Shown piece by piece: positions 1-7,818 of a DNA stretch of 64,000 bases. Position 1 is the stretch's first letter. The number at the start of each line of letters is the position of its first letter. The position numbers were made by a program, and so were the translations under genes. The stretch comes from Bradyrhizobium diazoefficiens. GTDB taxonomy: Bacteria; Pseudomonadota; Alphaproteobacteria; Rhizobiales; Xanthobacteraceae. The stretch covers positions 5,518,001 to 5,582,000 of the forward strand of contig NZ_CP067041.1 in NCBI RefSeq assembly GCF_016599855.1. The letters run 5' to 3'. The notes below the pieces were generated by a model. That model saw only the letters and a list, made by a program, of their open reading frames with translations. It searched no databases and was not told where the DNA came from.

Positions 1-157
1 CCGTCGTGAGTACGCGCGCGCCTTCCAGCGTCGTCGGCACCGGCGCACGGTAATTGTCGGTGCGATAGCCCTCAGGCTCGAACGGGTCCTGCTGCTGCGC
101 CAAGGCCGGGACCGCCAGCGTGGCGGCCACGAGCACAGCAGCAAGACGTCGCCTCAT
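1..157 (-). CDS. PQQ-dependent catabolism-associated CXXCW motif protein, N-terminal part only
   Basis: Only the first 52 codons lie in the window; the gene continues leftwards past base 1. The product starts MRRRLAAVLVAATLAVPALA, a signal peptide with an AxA cleavage site, followed by DPFEPEGYRTDNYRAPVPTT. That stretch resembles the start of the rhodanese-like proteins known as PQQ-dependent catabolism-associated CXXCW motif proteins, which are periplasmic and travel with quinoprotein alcohol dehydrogenases. The CXXCW motif itself lies outside the window, so the assignment rests on the N-terminal signature and on the neighbours. The start codon overlaps the stop codon of the upstream XoxJ-like gene (ATGA), which implies translational coupling. 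Confidence 0.72.
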   Translation of the reverse strand, partial: MRRRLAAVLVAATLAVPALAQQQDPFEPEGYRTDNYRAPVPTTLEGARVLTT

Positions 158-1035
158 GGCGTCTTCTTGGCCGTGTCCGCACCGAGCGGCCGGTCGTTTT
201 CATCAAGGAGCGGGACGCCGAACTCGGTCAGGATCTTGTTGATCTCGCCCTGGTTCTCCTGGATCAGCTTGTTGAGCTGCCGCTTCCAGTTCTGGTCGGC
301 GGCGCGCACGCCCATGCCGATCCGATAGACCAGCTTTGGCCCGGTGGTTTCCTTCACCAGCGGCGTCACGTGCAGCGCGCCGGCTTTCTTCGCATAAAAC
401 CCTGCCATGGGTCCCCACAGCACGCCGGCGTCGATCTTGCCGGCCGTGAGATCATCGATCATCGCCTGTGCGGAGTTGTCGTAGCGCGTATCGATCATCA
501 GCGGATAGGGCTTGGCGTCGCTCATCAGCCCGGCAATCGCCATGTTGGTCGCCGGCGGCGTGCCGGCGATGATGCCGACATGCTTGCCCTTCAGTCGGGG
601 ATCCTCGAGTGTGTCGACATCCTCGAGCCCGCTGCCGGCCTTGGCGACTAGCGCATAGGTCGTGCGGTAATAGGGATTGGTGCCTTGCACGAGTTCGTCG
701 CCCTGCGGAAAGCCCATGATGACGTCGCAGCGATGCGCACCCAGCGTCATCCGCACGAATCCCGTGGCCTGCGGGAAGAAAACGTAGTCGAGCTTCTTCT
801 GCAGCTTGCCCGCGAACAGCTCGGCGAGCTTGTTCTCGAATCCCTCACCCTTCTCGTTGGAGAACGGCAGATTGCGCGGGTCGGCGCAAACGCGCAGCAC
901 CTTGGGGTCGACCAGCTCGAATGAGAGATCGCCACCATCAGTCGTCTGCGCGAGGGCAGCGTCTCCAATCACGCAAGACGCCGCCATCACACACAGTGAA
1001 AACAACCAGCGACGATGTCGTCCGGCCTCCGTCAT
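154..1035 (-). CDS. Quinoprotein dehydrogenase-associated periplasmic substrate-binding-like protein (XoxJ/MxaJ family)
   Basis: A 293-residue secreted protein with an N-terminal signal peptide (about residues 1-29, ending AALAQ). The mature protein opens with LRVCADPRNLPFSNEKGEGF, typical of the solute-binding-protein-like family fused functionally to PQQ dehydrogenases (MxaJ/XoxJ; the family described as ABC transporter substrate-binding protein associated with quinoproteins). These proteins are thought to bind and help mature or activate the dehydrogenase rather than feed a transporter. It is the first gene of a leftward operon with the CXXCW protein. Its upstream region (1036-1160) is shared with the divergent metallohydrolase gene. 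A second XoxJ-like protein is encoded at 14654-15580. Confidence 0.82.
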   Translation of the reverse strand: MTEAGRHRRWLFSLCVMAASCVIGDAALAQTTDGGDLSFELVDPKVLRVCADPRNLPFSNEKGEGFENKLAELFAGKLQKKLDYVFFPQATGFVRMTLGAHRCDVIMGFPQGDELVQGTNPYYRTTYALVAKAGSGLEDVDTLEDPRLKGKHVGIIAGTPPATNMAIAGLMSDAKPYPLMIDTRYDNSAQAMIDDLTAGKIDAGVLWGPMAGFYAKKAGALHVTPLVKETTGPKLVYRIGMGVRAADQNWKRQLNKLIQENQGEINKILTEFGVPLLDENDRPLGADTAKKTP

Positions 1036-1160
1036 CGTGCTTCCTCCTCATTTCGTCCGAATGCTATCCATGCGATGCAGGACGCACCATGTTCTGCCAA
1101 GCTTCGCGTGGGCTTGTTGTGCTGCAGTGCAAAGCGACAATTCTGAACTGAGGCGAAAAA
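1036..1160. promoter_or_regulatory. Divergent promoter region of the quinoprotein accessory genes
   Basis: 125 bp separating the leftward XoxJ-like gene from the rightward metallohydrolase gene, so promoters for both must lie here. It contains the octamer GCAAAGCG at 1129-1136, which also begins the element found upstream of xoxF (16863). The similarity does not extend clearly beyond the octamer. The rightward gene starts at GTG 1161, preceded by a GAGGCGAAAAA ribosome-binding stretch. Confidence 0.45.
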
Positions 1161-2087
1161 GTGTCTCATCTCGCGTCAAAGATCGCAGCCCTGACCCTGC
1201 TCGGCCTCACCACGGTAGCACGCGCCGGAGCGGTCGAATTGCCTGTGAGCGAAGTCGCACCGGGAATCTTCGTGCATTCCGGGACCATCGCCCTGATGAC
1301 CCGCGAGAACGAGGGCGATATTGCCAATGTCGGCTTCATCATCGGCGCGGATGCGGTGGCTGTGATCGATACCGGGGGCAGTCTCCGCGAAGGCGAGCAA
1401 CTGCTCGCCGCGGTGCGGGCCCGCACCAACAAGCCGATCCGCTACGTGATCAACACTCACGGCCATCCCGACCATATCTTCGGCAATGCGGCCTTTGCGG
1501 CGGACGGAACCAGCTTCGTCGGTCACAGCAGGCTGCCGCAGGCGCTGGCGACGCGCGGGCCGTATTATCTCGACAATTTCCGGCGCATCATGGGCAGCGA
1601 ATTGATCGATCCCGTCAAGATCGTGCCGCCCACCGTGCTCGTCAAGGAGATCATGACGCTCGACCTCGGATCACGCCAGCTGACCTTGCGGGCATGGCCG
1701 GCCGCGCACAGCGACAGCGATTTGACGGTGTTCGACGAGACGACCAAGACCCTGTTCGCCGGCGATCTGGTTTTTCTCCGCCACATTCCGGTGATGGATG
1801 GCAGCATTCGCGGCTGGCTTGCCCTGCTCAAGGACCTGGAGGCCATACCAGCGCAACGCGTCGTTCCCGGTCACGGACCCGTGAGCGATTGGCCAGCGGC
1901 TTTGGCCGATGAGCGGCGTTATCTTTCGACACTGCTGTCGGACGTCCGTGCCTCGAACAAAAAGGGCGAGCCGATCCGGACCGCAGCCGAGAAGGCAGCC
2001 ACGACGGAGCGCTCGCACTGGGAACTGTTCGACGATTACAACGCCCGCAACGCAACCGCAGCATTTTCTGAAATTGAATGGGAGTAG
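1161..2087 (+). CDS. Quinoprotein relay system zinc metallohydrolase (MBL fold)
   Basis: A 308-residue secreted metallo-beta-lactamase-fold protein. The signal peptide covers about residues 1-24. The zinc-binding motif THGHPDH is at residues 99-105 (His100, His102, Asp104, His105). Further metal-site residues are in AAHSDSD near 185-191 and in PGHGP near 236-240. It matches the SoxH-like hydrolases that accompany PQQ dehydrogenases together with a SoxYZ-like carrier. The GTG start at 1161 is supported by the purine-rich stretch just upstream. The next gene, the SoxYZ-like carrier, follows after about 50 bp on the same strand. The natural substrate of these hydrolases is not known to me. Confidence 0.82.
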   Translation: MSHLASKIAALTLLGLTTVARAGAVELPVSEVAPGIFVHSGTIALMTRENEGDIANVGFIIGADAVAVIDTGGSLREGEQLLAAVRARTNKPIRYVINTHGHPDHIFGNAAFAADGTSFVGHSRLPQALATRGPYYLDNFRRIMGSELIDPVKIVPPTVLVKEIMTLDLGSRQLTLRAWPAAHSDSDLTVFDETTKTLFAGDLVFLRHIPVMDGSIRGWLALLKDLEAIPAQRVVPGHGPVSDWPAALADERRYLSTLLSDVRASNKKGEPIRTAAEKAATTERSHWELFDDYNARNATAAFSEIEWE

Positions 2088-2138
2088 CGGGCGCGCTACC
2101 GTGGTCAGATAGCTGCGTCGTCCGTACAGGTCTTGATC

Positions 2139-2957
2139 ATGATGGGATGCACACGCCGTCTGCTCTTGATCGCCGCATTGCTTGGCATCGCCTTCGCGCT
2201 GCCGGCGAGCGCCGAAGAAGCCTACGATCCTTGGCCGGGCCTGGTGCAGGATATTTTCAGCAACCGTCCGATGAACGACGGCAACGATGTCATCGCGATC
2301 GAAATGCCCTATCGCGCCGAGGACGCGGCAATCGTGCCGGTGACCCTGCGCAGCAAATTGTCGCCGGGGGATGCCCGCCGTATCCGCTCGATCACGCTGG
2401 TGATCGATCGCAACCCGGCGCCGATGGCGGCTAAGTTCGAGCTTGGCGCGGATGCCAACGTCACCGAGATCTCCACGCGCGTGCGCGTCAACAATTACAC
2501 CGACGTGCATGCCGTCGCCGAGCTCAGCGACGGCCAGCTCTACGTCTCCAAGACCTATGTGAAAGCCTCCGGCGGCTGCTCGGCGCCCGCGGGGAAGAAC
2601 GCCGAGGAGGCCAAGAATCATCTTGGCCAGATGCGCTACCGGCAATTCACGCACGAGGACGTGCCGGCGAGCCGCATCCGCGAAGCGCAGATCATGATCG
2701 GCCATCCGAACAATTCCGGCCTGCAGATGGACCAGGTCACGCAGCTCTATATTCCCGCCTTCTTCATCAACCAGCTGAAGCTGACCCAGGACGACAGTCC
2801 CGTACTGTCGATGGAAGGCGGCATCTCGATCTCCGAAGATCCCAATTTGCGCTTCACCTATGTGTCCAACGGCGCGAAGCGATTCCGCGCGGAAGCCAAG
2901 GACACGGACGGACACGTGTTCCGCAATGAGTGGGACGTGGAGAAGCCGGGGACTTAA
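2139..2957 (+). CDS. Quinoprotein dehydrogenase-associated SoxYZ-like carrier
   Basis: A 272-residue secreted protein with a signal peptide ending ALPASAEE. It joins a SoxY-like N-terminal half and a SoxZ-like C-terminal half in one chain. The SoxY swinging-arm type motif appears as KASGGCSAPAG, with the cysteine at residue 147. In SoxY this Cys carries the sulfur substrate on a covalent arm. The fused form is known from quinoprotein gene clusters, usually beside the zinc metallohydrolase, as here. What it carries in this setting is unknown. ATG 2139 or ATG 2142 is the likely start; a TTG at 2133 is also in frame. Confidence 0.83.
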   Translation: MMGCTRRLLLIAALLGIAFALPASAEEAYDPWPGLVQDIFSNRPMNDGNDVIAIEMPYRAEDAAIVPVTLRSKLSPGDARRIRSITLVIDRNPAPMAAKFELGADANVTEISTRVRVNNYTDVHAVAELSDGQLYVSKTYVKASGGCSAPAGKNAEEAKNHLGQMRYRQFTHEDVPASRIREAQIMIGHPNNSGLQMDQVTQLYIPAFFINQLKLTQDDSPVLSMEGGISISEDPNLRFTYVSNGAKRFRAEAKDTDGHVFRNEWDVEKPGT

Positions 2958-2975
2958 AGCCTCTCCTTTCACTCT

Positions 2976-3055
2976 GTCATTCCGGGGCGCTCCGCGGGAC
3001 CGAACCCGGAATCTCGAGATTCCGGGTTCGATGCTTCGCATCGCCGCGGAATGAC
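2976..3055. repeat. Bradyrhizobium-type palindromic intergenic repeat
   Basis: The core, 3001-3030, is a perfect 30-bp palindrome (arm CGAACCCGGAATCTC and its complement). It is flanked by imperfect outer arms beginning GTCATTCCGGGGCG (2976) and ending CCGCGGAATGAC (3055), so the unit folds into one long stem. Elements with GTCATTCCGGGGCG / CGCGGAATGAC ends recur in intergenic regions of Bradyrhizobium and relatives. It lies between the ends of two convergent genes, where it could also act as a bidirectional transcription stop. I see only this copy in the window. Confidence 0.8.
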
Positions 3056-3063
3056 GAGCCACA

Positions 3064-3423
3064 TCAGAAACACCTCACCTCGGCCTCGGCCTGGGCCCGC
3101 CTCAAATCATTCACGGCTGAATTCGCCTGCTCCGACGTCCTGAACTGGGTGCCGAGATTGCCGCGGACCTGGGACAGGCTGAGTGCAGTTTCTGCCGTGA
3201 CATATCGTTCATAGGGCACGATTGATGCGACCACGTCGATCGAGCAGGAGCATTGCTCGATTGCCTGCCGCGTCTCGCCATTGGCTTGCATGCAGCCGTA
3301 GACATATTCCGCCCGCGCCGACGTCGGATAGTCATTGGCCTCCTCAGCCCGCGCCGCGGTGATCATTGCCGCGAGCACGACCACAGCGGCGACAATCGGT
3401 CGTACCTGTCCCGCAAAACTCAT
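3064..3423 (-). CDS. Small secreted Cys-containing protein, function unknown
   Basis: A 119-residue product starting MSFAGQVRPIVAAVVVLAAM with a cleavable signal peptide ending TAARAEE. The mature part has four cysteines (about residues 44, 58, 60 and 118), including a Cys-Ser-Cys pair, and an amphipathic helical C-terminus rich in Ala, Glu and Arg. The frame stays open further upstream to 3615, but that part overlaps the divergent ABC gene and lacks signal-peptide character, so I chose the ATG at 3423. Its position between the quinoprotein accessory genes and the ABC transporter suggests a periplasmic role in the same process. I do not recognise a named family. Confidence 0.62.
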   Translation of the reverse strand: MSFAGQVRPIVAAVVVLAAMITAARAEEANDYPTSARAEYVYGCMQANGETRQAIEQCSCSIDVVASIVPYERYVTAETALSLSQVRGNLGTQFRTSEQANSAVNDLRRAQAEAEVRCF

Positions 3424-3506
3424 GAGCGTCCTCCCGCCGGTTGCGATGAAAGCTATGCTATGCCTATTGTCCTGAAAAGCGCTCCCTTCGAGGAAATGGC
3501 TCACAC

Positions 3507-4484
3507 GTGACGAGAGTTTTGGCACGGACATTGGTGCTCGCGATGATGCTGGCGCTGGCCACGGCGGCCCATGCTGCGGACACGATCCGCCTGGCGGTGC
3601 AGAAGACCGGAACATTCTCCTGGGAACTGGCGACGATCCGCGAAGCGGGGCTGGACAAGGAGGCCAATTTGGCGCTGGAGGTTACCGAGCTTGCCAGCCC
3701 CGAGGCCGGCAAGATCGCGCTACGCGCCGGCAATGCCGATATCATGCTGTCGGACTGGCTGTGGGTGTCGCGCGAGCGCGCGCTCGGCGCCAGGCTGACC
3801 TTCTACCCCTATTCCAGCGCGCTCGGCGCGGTGATGGTGCCCGCGGCGTCGCCGATCAAGACGCTTGCCGATCTGAAGGGCCGCAAGCTTGCCGTCGGCG
3901 GCGGTCCGATTGACAAGAACTGGCTGCTGCTGCAGGCGCGGATGAAGCAGGACGGCATCGACCTGAAGTCGGATGCGACCATCGTTTATGGCGCGCCGCC
4001 TCTGATCGCCGCCAAGGCGCTCGACGGCGAGATGGATGCGAGCCTCAATTTCTGGAATTTCTGCGCCCAGCTCGAGGCCAAGGGTTTTCGGCGCCTTGCC
4101 GGCATCCAGGAGATTTTGCCCAAGCTCGGCGCCAAGGGCGCGGTGTCCGCGGTCGGCTATGTCTTTGACGAGAGCTGGGCCGCGAGCCATCGCGACGCCC
4201 TGGCGCGCTTCATCGCCATGACCCGCAAGGCCAAGCAGCTGCTGGTCACCTCGGATGCGGCCTGGGACAAGATCGCCCCGCTCACCGGTGCGAGCGATCC
4301 AGCCATGCTCAAGACCTACCGCGACCGCTATCGTGATGGCATTCCACACCGGAACATCAACGACGAGGAAGCGGATGGGCGCGTGCTCTATCGCGTGCTC
4401 GCCGAGATCGGCGGTCGCGACCTGGTCGGGCCCGCGGCCGAGCTCGATCCCGGCACCTTCTATCACGCAGTCCCCGGAGATTGA
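3507..4484 (+). CDS. NitT/TauT-type ABC transporter substrate-binding protein
   Basis: A 325-residue periplasmic binding protein with a signal peptide ending AAHAAD and the NMT1/SsuA-like fold. Typical elements are ADIMLSDWLWVSRERALG (ligand-domain hinge) and LKGRKLAVGGG. It is the first gene of a rightward SBP-permease-ATPase operon (3507-5923). A GTG start at 3507 preceded by GAGGAAA fits; no ATG lies close by in frame. Families of this type import sulfonates, nitrate, cyanate, thiamine precursors and others. The sequence alone does not settle the substrate, and the location among PQQ-enzyme accessory genes makes a link to that system likely but unproven. Confidence 0.8.
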   Translation: MTRVLARTLVLAMMLALATAAHAADTIRLAVQKTGTFSWELATIREAGLDKEANLALEVTELASPEAGKIALRAGNADIMLSDWLWVSRERALGARLTFYPYSSALGAVMVPAASPIKTLADLKGRKLAVGGGPIDKNWLLLQARMKQDGIDLKSDATIVYGAPPLIAAKALDGEMDASLNFWNFCAQLEAKGFRRLAGIQEILPKLGAKGAVSAVGYVFDESWAASHRDALARFIAMTRKAKQLLVTSDAAWDKIAPLTGASDPAMLKTYRDRYRDGIPHRNINDEEADGRVLYRVLAEIGGRDLVGPAAELDPGTFYHAVPGD

Positions 4485-4485
4485 G

Positions 4486-5223
4486 GTGCTGCGCCTTCTC
4501 TCGTCCGTCCTGTTTCTCGCGATCTGGTGGATCGCCGCGCTGTTCGTCGGCGGCGCAAAGCTGCCCTCCCCACCCGCCGTCCTCGATGTCATCATCGCGG
4601 AAGGTGCAAGCGGCGCGCTGTTCCTGCATCTCGGCGCCACCCTGGCGCGCGTCACGCTCGCCTTCGTACTGGCGATGTCGGTCGGGAGTGCGATCGGCTA
4701 TATGATGGGGCGAGTGAAGCTTGCCGACCGGCTCGCCGACCCCTGGCTGATCCTGCTCTTGAACCTGCCGGCGCTGGTGGTGATCGTGCTGGCCTATATC
4801 TGGGCGGGATTGACGGAGGCCGCCGCCATCGCCGCCATCGCCATCAACAAGCTGCCGACGGCCGTCGTCACCTTGCGCGAGGGCACGCGCGCGCTCGACC
4901 GCTCGCTCGACGAGATGGCCACCGTATTCGCGATGCCGCGCTGGCGCGCGTTCCGCCACGTCGTGCTGCCGCAGCTTGCGCCCTATATCGCCGCCTCCGC
5001 CCGCGCCGGCCTGTCGCTGGTCTGGAAAATCGTGCTGGTTGCCGAGCTGCTGGGACGGCCGAACGGCGTCGGCTTCGAGATTGGGGTTGCCTTCCAGCTG
5101 TTCGACACGCCGCGCCTGCTCGCCTATTCCCTGACATTCGCCGCGGTCGTGCTCGTGATCGAGACGGCGCTGGTGCAGCCGTTCGAGGCTCGCGCAACGC
5201 GGTGGCGGCCCCGTGCGGCTTGA
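4486..5223 (+). CDS. NitT/TauT-type ABC transporter permease
   Basis: A 245-residue inner-membrane protein of the BPD_transp_1 family, with about six transmembrane segments. The cytoplasmic EAA-type loop is recognisable around SLDEMATVFAMPRWRAFRHV (coupling to the ATPase), followed by the expected LPQLAPYIAASARAGLSL. The GTG at 4486 starts two bases after the stop codon of the binding-protein gene. The frame is open further upstream, but only as an overlap with that gene. The gene's end overlaps the ATPase start by 11 bp. Confidence 0.82.
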   Translation: MLRLLSSVLFLAIWWIAALFVGGAKLPSPPAVLDVIIAEGASGALFLHLGATLARVTLAFVLAMSVGSAIGYMMGRVKLADRLADPWLILLLNLPALVVIVLAYIWAGLTEAAAIAAIAINKLPTAVVTLREGTRALDRSLDEMATVFAMPRWRAFRHVVLPQLAPYIAASARAGLSLVWKIVLVAELLGRPNGVGFEIGVAFQLFDTPRLLAYSLTFAAVVLVIETALVQPFEARATRWRPRAA

Positions 5224-5923
5224 GGTCGAAATCGCAGGCAAGACCTACAGGAGCGCTGCGGGCGAGACGCACGAGGTGCTGGCGCGGGTCAAGTTCGCGC
5301 TGCAAGCTGGCGAGGTTGGCGTGCTGATCGGCCCGTCCGGCTGCGGCAAGAGCACGATGCTGCGCATCATCCTCGGGCTCGATCGCGATTTCGACGGCCA
5401 TGTCGCGCGCCCGCCAGAGGCGCGGATCGGCATGGTCTTCCAGGAGCCGCGGCTGTTGCCGTGGCGCTCAGTCGAACAGAATGTCCGGTTGGCAGCGCCC
5501 GACATCTCGGACGCAAAGCTTGCCGAGCTGTTCAGGATTTTGGAGCTCGACGCACATCGCAGCCATTTTCCCGGCGAATTGTCGCTGGGCCTTGCCCGCC
5601 GCGTCGCGCTGGCTCGGGCGTTTGCGGTCGAGCCCGACCTGCTCGTGCTCGACGAGCCACTCGCCTCTCTCGACGACGCGCTCGCCAGCCGCCTCCGCGA
5701 CGAGATCGCGACGCTGGTGGCGAGCCGCTCCGTGATGACGCTGCTCGTCACCCACAGCCTTGACGACGCTATTCGTCTCGGCGACCGCCTGTTATTCCTG
5801 TCGCCGCGCCCGGCGCGCATCGTGGCGGAGGTGCCGATCCCGATTCCGCGCGCCGAGCGCAATGAGGCTGATCTTGCCAGGATCAGGGCAGAGCTCGCAG
5901 CCTTGCTGCTTGAATCGAAATGA
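5213..5923 (+). CDS. NitT/TauT-type ABC transporter ATP-binding protein
   Basis: A 236-residue ABC ATPase. Walker A is GPSGCGKST (about residues 43-51), the Q-loop is in GMVFQEPRLLPWRS, the signature is degenerate as ELSLGLARRVALARA in place of LSGGQ, and Walker B is LLVLDEPLASLD, followed by the H-loop VTHSLDDA. The altered signature is common in this subfamily. It starts at a GTG overlapping the permease end, completing the SBP-permease-ATPase set. Confidence 0.85.
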   Translation: MRLEVEIAGKTYRSAAGETHEVLARVKFALQAGEVGVLIGPSGCGKSTMLRIILGLDRDFDGHVARPPEARIGMVFQEPRLLPWRSVEQNVRLAAPDISDAKLAELFRILELDAHRSHFPGELSLGLARRVALARAFAVEPDLLVLDEPLASLDDALASRLRDEIATLVASRSVMTLLVTHSLDDAIRLGDRLLFLSPRPARIVAEVPIPIPRAERNEADLARIRAELAALLLESK

Positions 5924-5970
5924 GAACTCGTGGTCAACTGGACCCAATGAGATTGTCGAGGGAGGTCACC

Positions 5971-6324
5971 ATGCGCCGTCAGCTGATTGCGCTCGGCATC
6001 TTGTCGGTTACGATAGCGGGCGCAACGCTCGCGCAGACCAAAGGCAAAGGCATCCGGCTCTGGAACCTCACGAGCGAGACGATCTCCGGCTTCCAGCTGG
6101 CACCGGCCGGCAAGACCGACTGGGGCCCGAACCAGTGCCTGAACGACAAGGACAAGGAGGTCGACCACGACGAGCGGCTCCGCATCACCGGCATCGAGCC
6201 CGGCCGCTACGACGCCAAGGTCACCTACCCCAATTCACGGCAATGCGTGGTCCGCGACATCGAGATCAAGGCGGACACGGTGTTCTCGATCGCCGACAAG
6301 GACCTGAAGGACTGCACAAAGTAG
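5971..6324 (+). CDS. Small secreted acidic protein, function unknown
   Basis: A 117-residue secreted protein starting MRRQLIALGILSVTIAGATLAQ, a signal peptide, preceded by a strong GGGAGGTCACC ribosome site. The mature region GIRLWNLTSETISGFQL continues into a polar stretch dense in Asp, Lys and Glu (NDKDKEVDHDERL), and there are three cysteines. It follows the ABC transporter operon by about 50 bp on the same strand. The acidic run could bind a metal, which would be of interest in a lanthanide locus, but it does not match an EF-hand spacing. I cannot assign a function. The frame is open upstream to 5920, but the signal peptide and ribosome site favour 5971. Confidence 0.68.
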   Translation: MRRQLIALGILSVTIAGATLAQTKGKGIRLWNLTSETISGFQLAPAGKTDWGPNQCLNDKDKEVDHDERLRITGIEPGRYDAKVTYPNSRQCVVRDIEIKADTVFSIADKDLKDCTK

Positions 6325-6328
6325 CGCG

Positions 6329-6538
6329 TCAGGCTTTGTCATTCGGATGCGGATATTCGCAGTGCCAGCGCACCGCCTGCCATTTCGGATGCTCACCGAC
6401 CCATTGCGCGATGTAGGGCGGCGCGGCCATGGAGCATTGCGCCGGCGAGCCGCCAAAGTCGAACACCAAATGCTGCTCCTCGCAGGTCGCAGGTGAGAGC
6501 ACCGCACATACAGTCACCACCAGGTCGATCGGGTTCAT
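6329..6538 (-). CDS. Small conserved-type hypothetical protein
   Basis: A 69-residue product, MNPIDLVVTVCAVLSPATCE at its start, with four cysteines and an aromatic C-terminal half (WQAVRWHCEYPHPNDKA). I recall similar 65-75-residue proteins as recurrent hypotheticals in Bradyrhizobium and other rhizobia. It is convergent with the acidic secreted protein, their ends lying a few bases apart. No function is apparent. The hydrophobic start may be a short membrane or export segment. Confidence 0.6.
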   Translation of the reverse strand: MNPIDLVVTVCAVLSPATCEEQHLVFDFGGSPAQCSMAAPPYIAQWVGEHPKWQAVRWHCEYPHPNDKA

Positions 6539-6750
6539 GCCGGGAATCCTTCAGGGATCGCCGAGAAATTAGCATAAAAACCTACGCCTGAGGCAGCCGG
6601 AAGTTTCAAACGGGCGTGAGCCATGCGGGAGTGGTCACGGCTTCGCGCCCAAGCGTACCGACGATCACAGAAGTGACGGACGTGCAACCGGCGCCTTGCC
6701 GCCCGCTGATTTCGTCAATAAGCTGGTTCCCGAAAACTGCTAACAGGCTG

Positions 6751-7818
6751 ATGGCTCTTACGGAAAACTCCCGGCGCGGCGTCGCGGCCGCAGTCTGCGT
6801 GCTGGTGCTCATCGCCAGCACTTGGGTTGTCACGGGTTGCGCCCGACGAGCTGCGGCGGCGGAGACGCAGCCGGACAAATCGAATTCGGGCCGCACTGAG
6901 CCTTCCCGCACCGCAGACAGCGACCAGCCGTTGGTCAAGCTGACGCCGAGCCAGCAGGCGCAGGTCGGGCTCGAAACCGCGGCACTTGAAGCAGCTCCGC
7001 ATCCCGAGAAATTCCGCGCCTATGGCGCCGTGCTCGATATCTCCCGCATTACGGAGCTCACAAACAGCTACGCCAATGCGCAAGCCCAACTCCAGACCGC
7101 GCAGGCCAAAGTCGAAGTCGCGAAGAGCGCATACGACCGGACCAAGAATCTCGTCGACTCCGCCGCCCTCCCGAAGAAGGAAGCCGAGACCGCAGAGGGA
7201 ACGTTACGGGTCGGCAAGGCCGCGCTGACCGCGGCGGAATCACAGCTCAGGACTCTCGCCGCAACAGCAAAGCAGGAATGGGGGCCGGTCATCGGCCTGG
7301 GAATCGTCGAGCGCTCGCCTGCCATTGTCGGGCTGATCGAACGCGATCAGCTTCTGGTTCAGGTGACGCTGCCGGCCGGCTCGACTGTCACCGGCACTCC
7401 GGGAACGGCGCTGGCGCAGGCGCCGACGCGGAATGCGAATATCGATCTGCAGTACATCTCTCCTGCAACGCGCACCGACCCTCGTATTCAGGGGTTGAGC
7501 TATTTCTTCTCGGTCCCGGGCGATAGCGGCCTACTGCCCGGCATGAACACCACAGTCTATGTGCCGTCGGGTAACACCTACGAGGGCGTGTTCGTCGAGG
7601 ACACGGCAATCGTGCGGTGGCAGGGCCGATCGTGGATCTACCTGCGTGTAAGCCCCGACAGCTTCCGACGGCATCCGATCAGCATGGATCAGCCGGTCTC
7701 CGACGACGACTACGTCGTCCGGGACATCCCATCCGGATCCGAAATCGTCATGCGGGGCGCGCAAGTCTTGTTGTCCGAGGAAGCCAAGAGCGAGCTTCGG
7801 GGCGGCGATGACGATTGA
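6751..7818 (+). CDS. RND efflux periplasmic adaptor (membrane fusion protein)
   Basis: A 355-residue adaptor with an N-terminal hydrophobic segment ending in a possible lipobox (STWVVTGC, about residues 24-31). A periplasmic coiled-coil hairpin (about residues 105-170: YANAQAQLQTAQAKVEVAKS and GTLRVGKAALTAAESQLRTL) and beta-barrel domains follow. It would bridge the RND pump to an outer-membrane channel. It overlaps the pump gene by 11 bp. No outer-membrane TolC-like partner is encoded nearby. The frame is open upstream to 6616, but the ATG at 6751 directly precedes the membrane segment. Confidence 0.8.
   Translation: MALTENSRRGVAAAVCVLVLIASTWVVTGCARRAAAAETQPDKSNSGRTEPSRTADSDQPLVKLTPSQQAQVGLETAALEAAPHPEKFRAYGAVLDISRITELTNSYANAQAQLQTAQAKVEVAKSAYDRTKNLVDSAALPKKEAETAEGTLRVGKAALTAAESQLRTLAATAKQEWGPVIGLGIVERSPAIVGLIERDQLLVQVTLPAGSTVTGTPGTALAQAPTRNANIDLQYISPATRTDPRIQGLSYFFSVPGDSGLLPGMNTTVYVPSGNTYEGVFVEDTAIVRWQGRSWIYLRVSPDSFRRHPISMDQPVSDDDYVVRDIPSGSEIVMRGAQVLLSEEAKSELRGGDDD

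Noticed and set aside
1671..3062. A 463-codon minus-strand frame under the SoxYZ-like and metallohydrolase genes
   Set aside because: Both plus-strand genes are clear family members; the antisense frame has low-complexity composition and no start signal.
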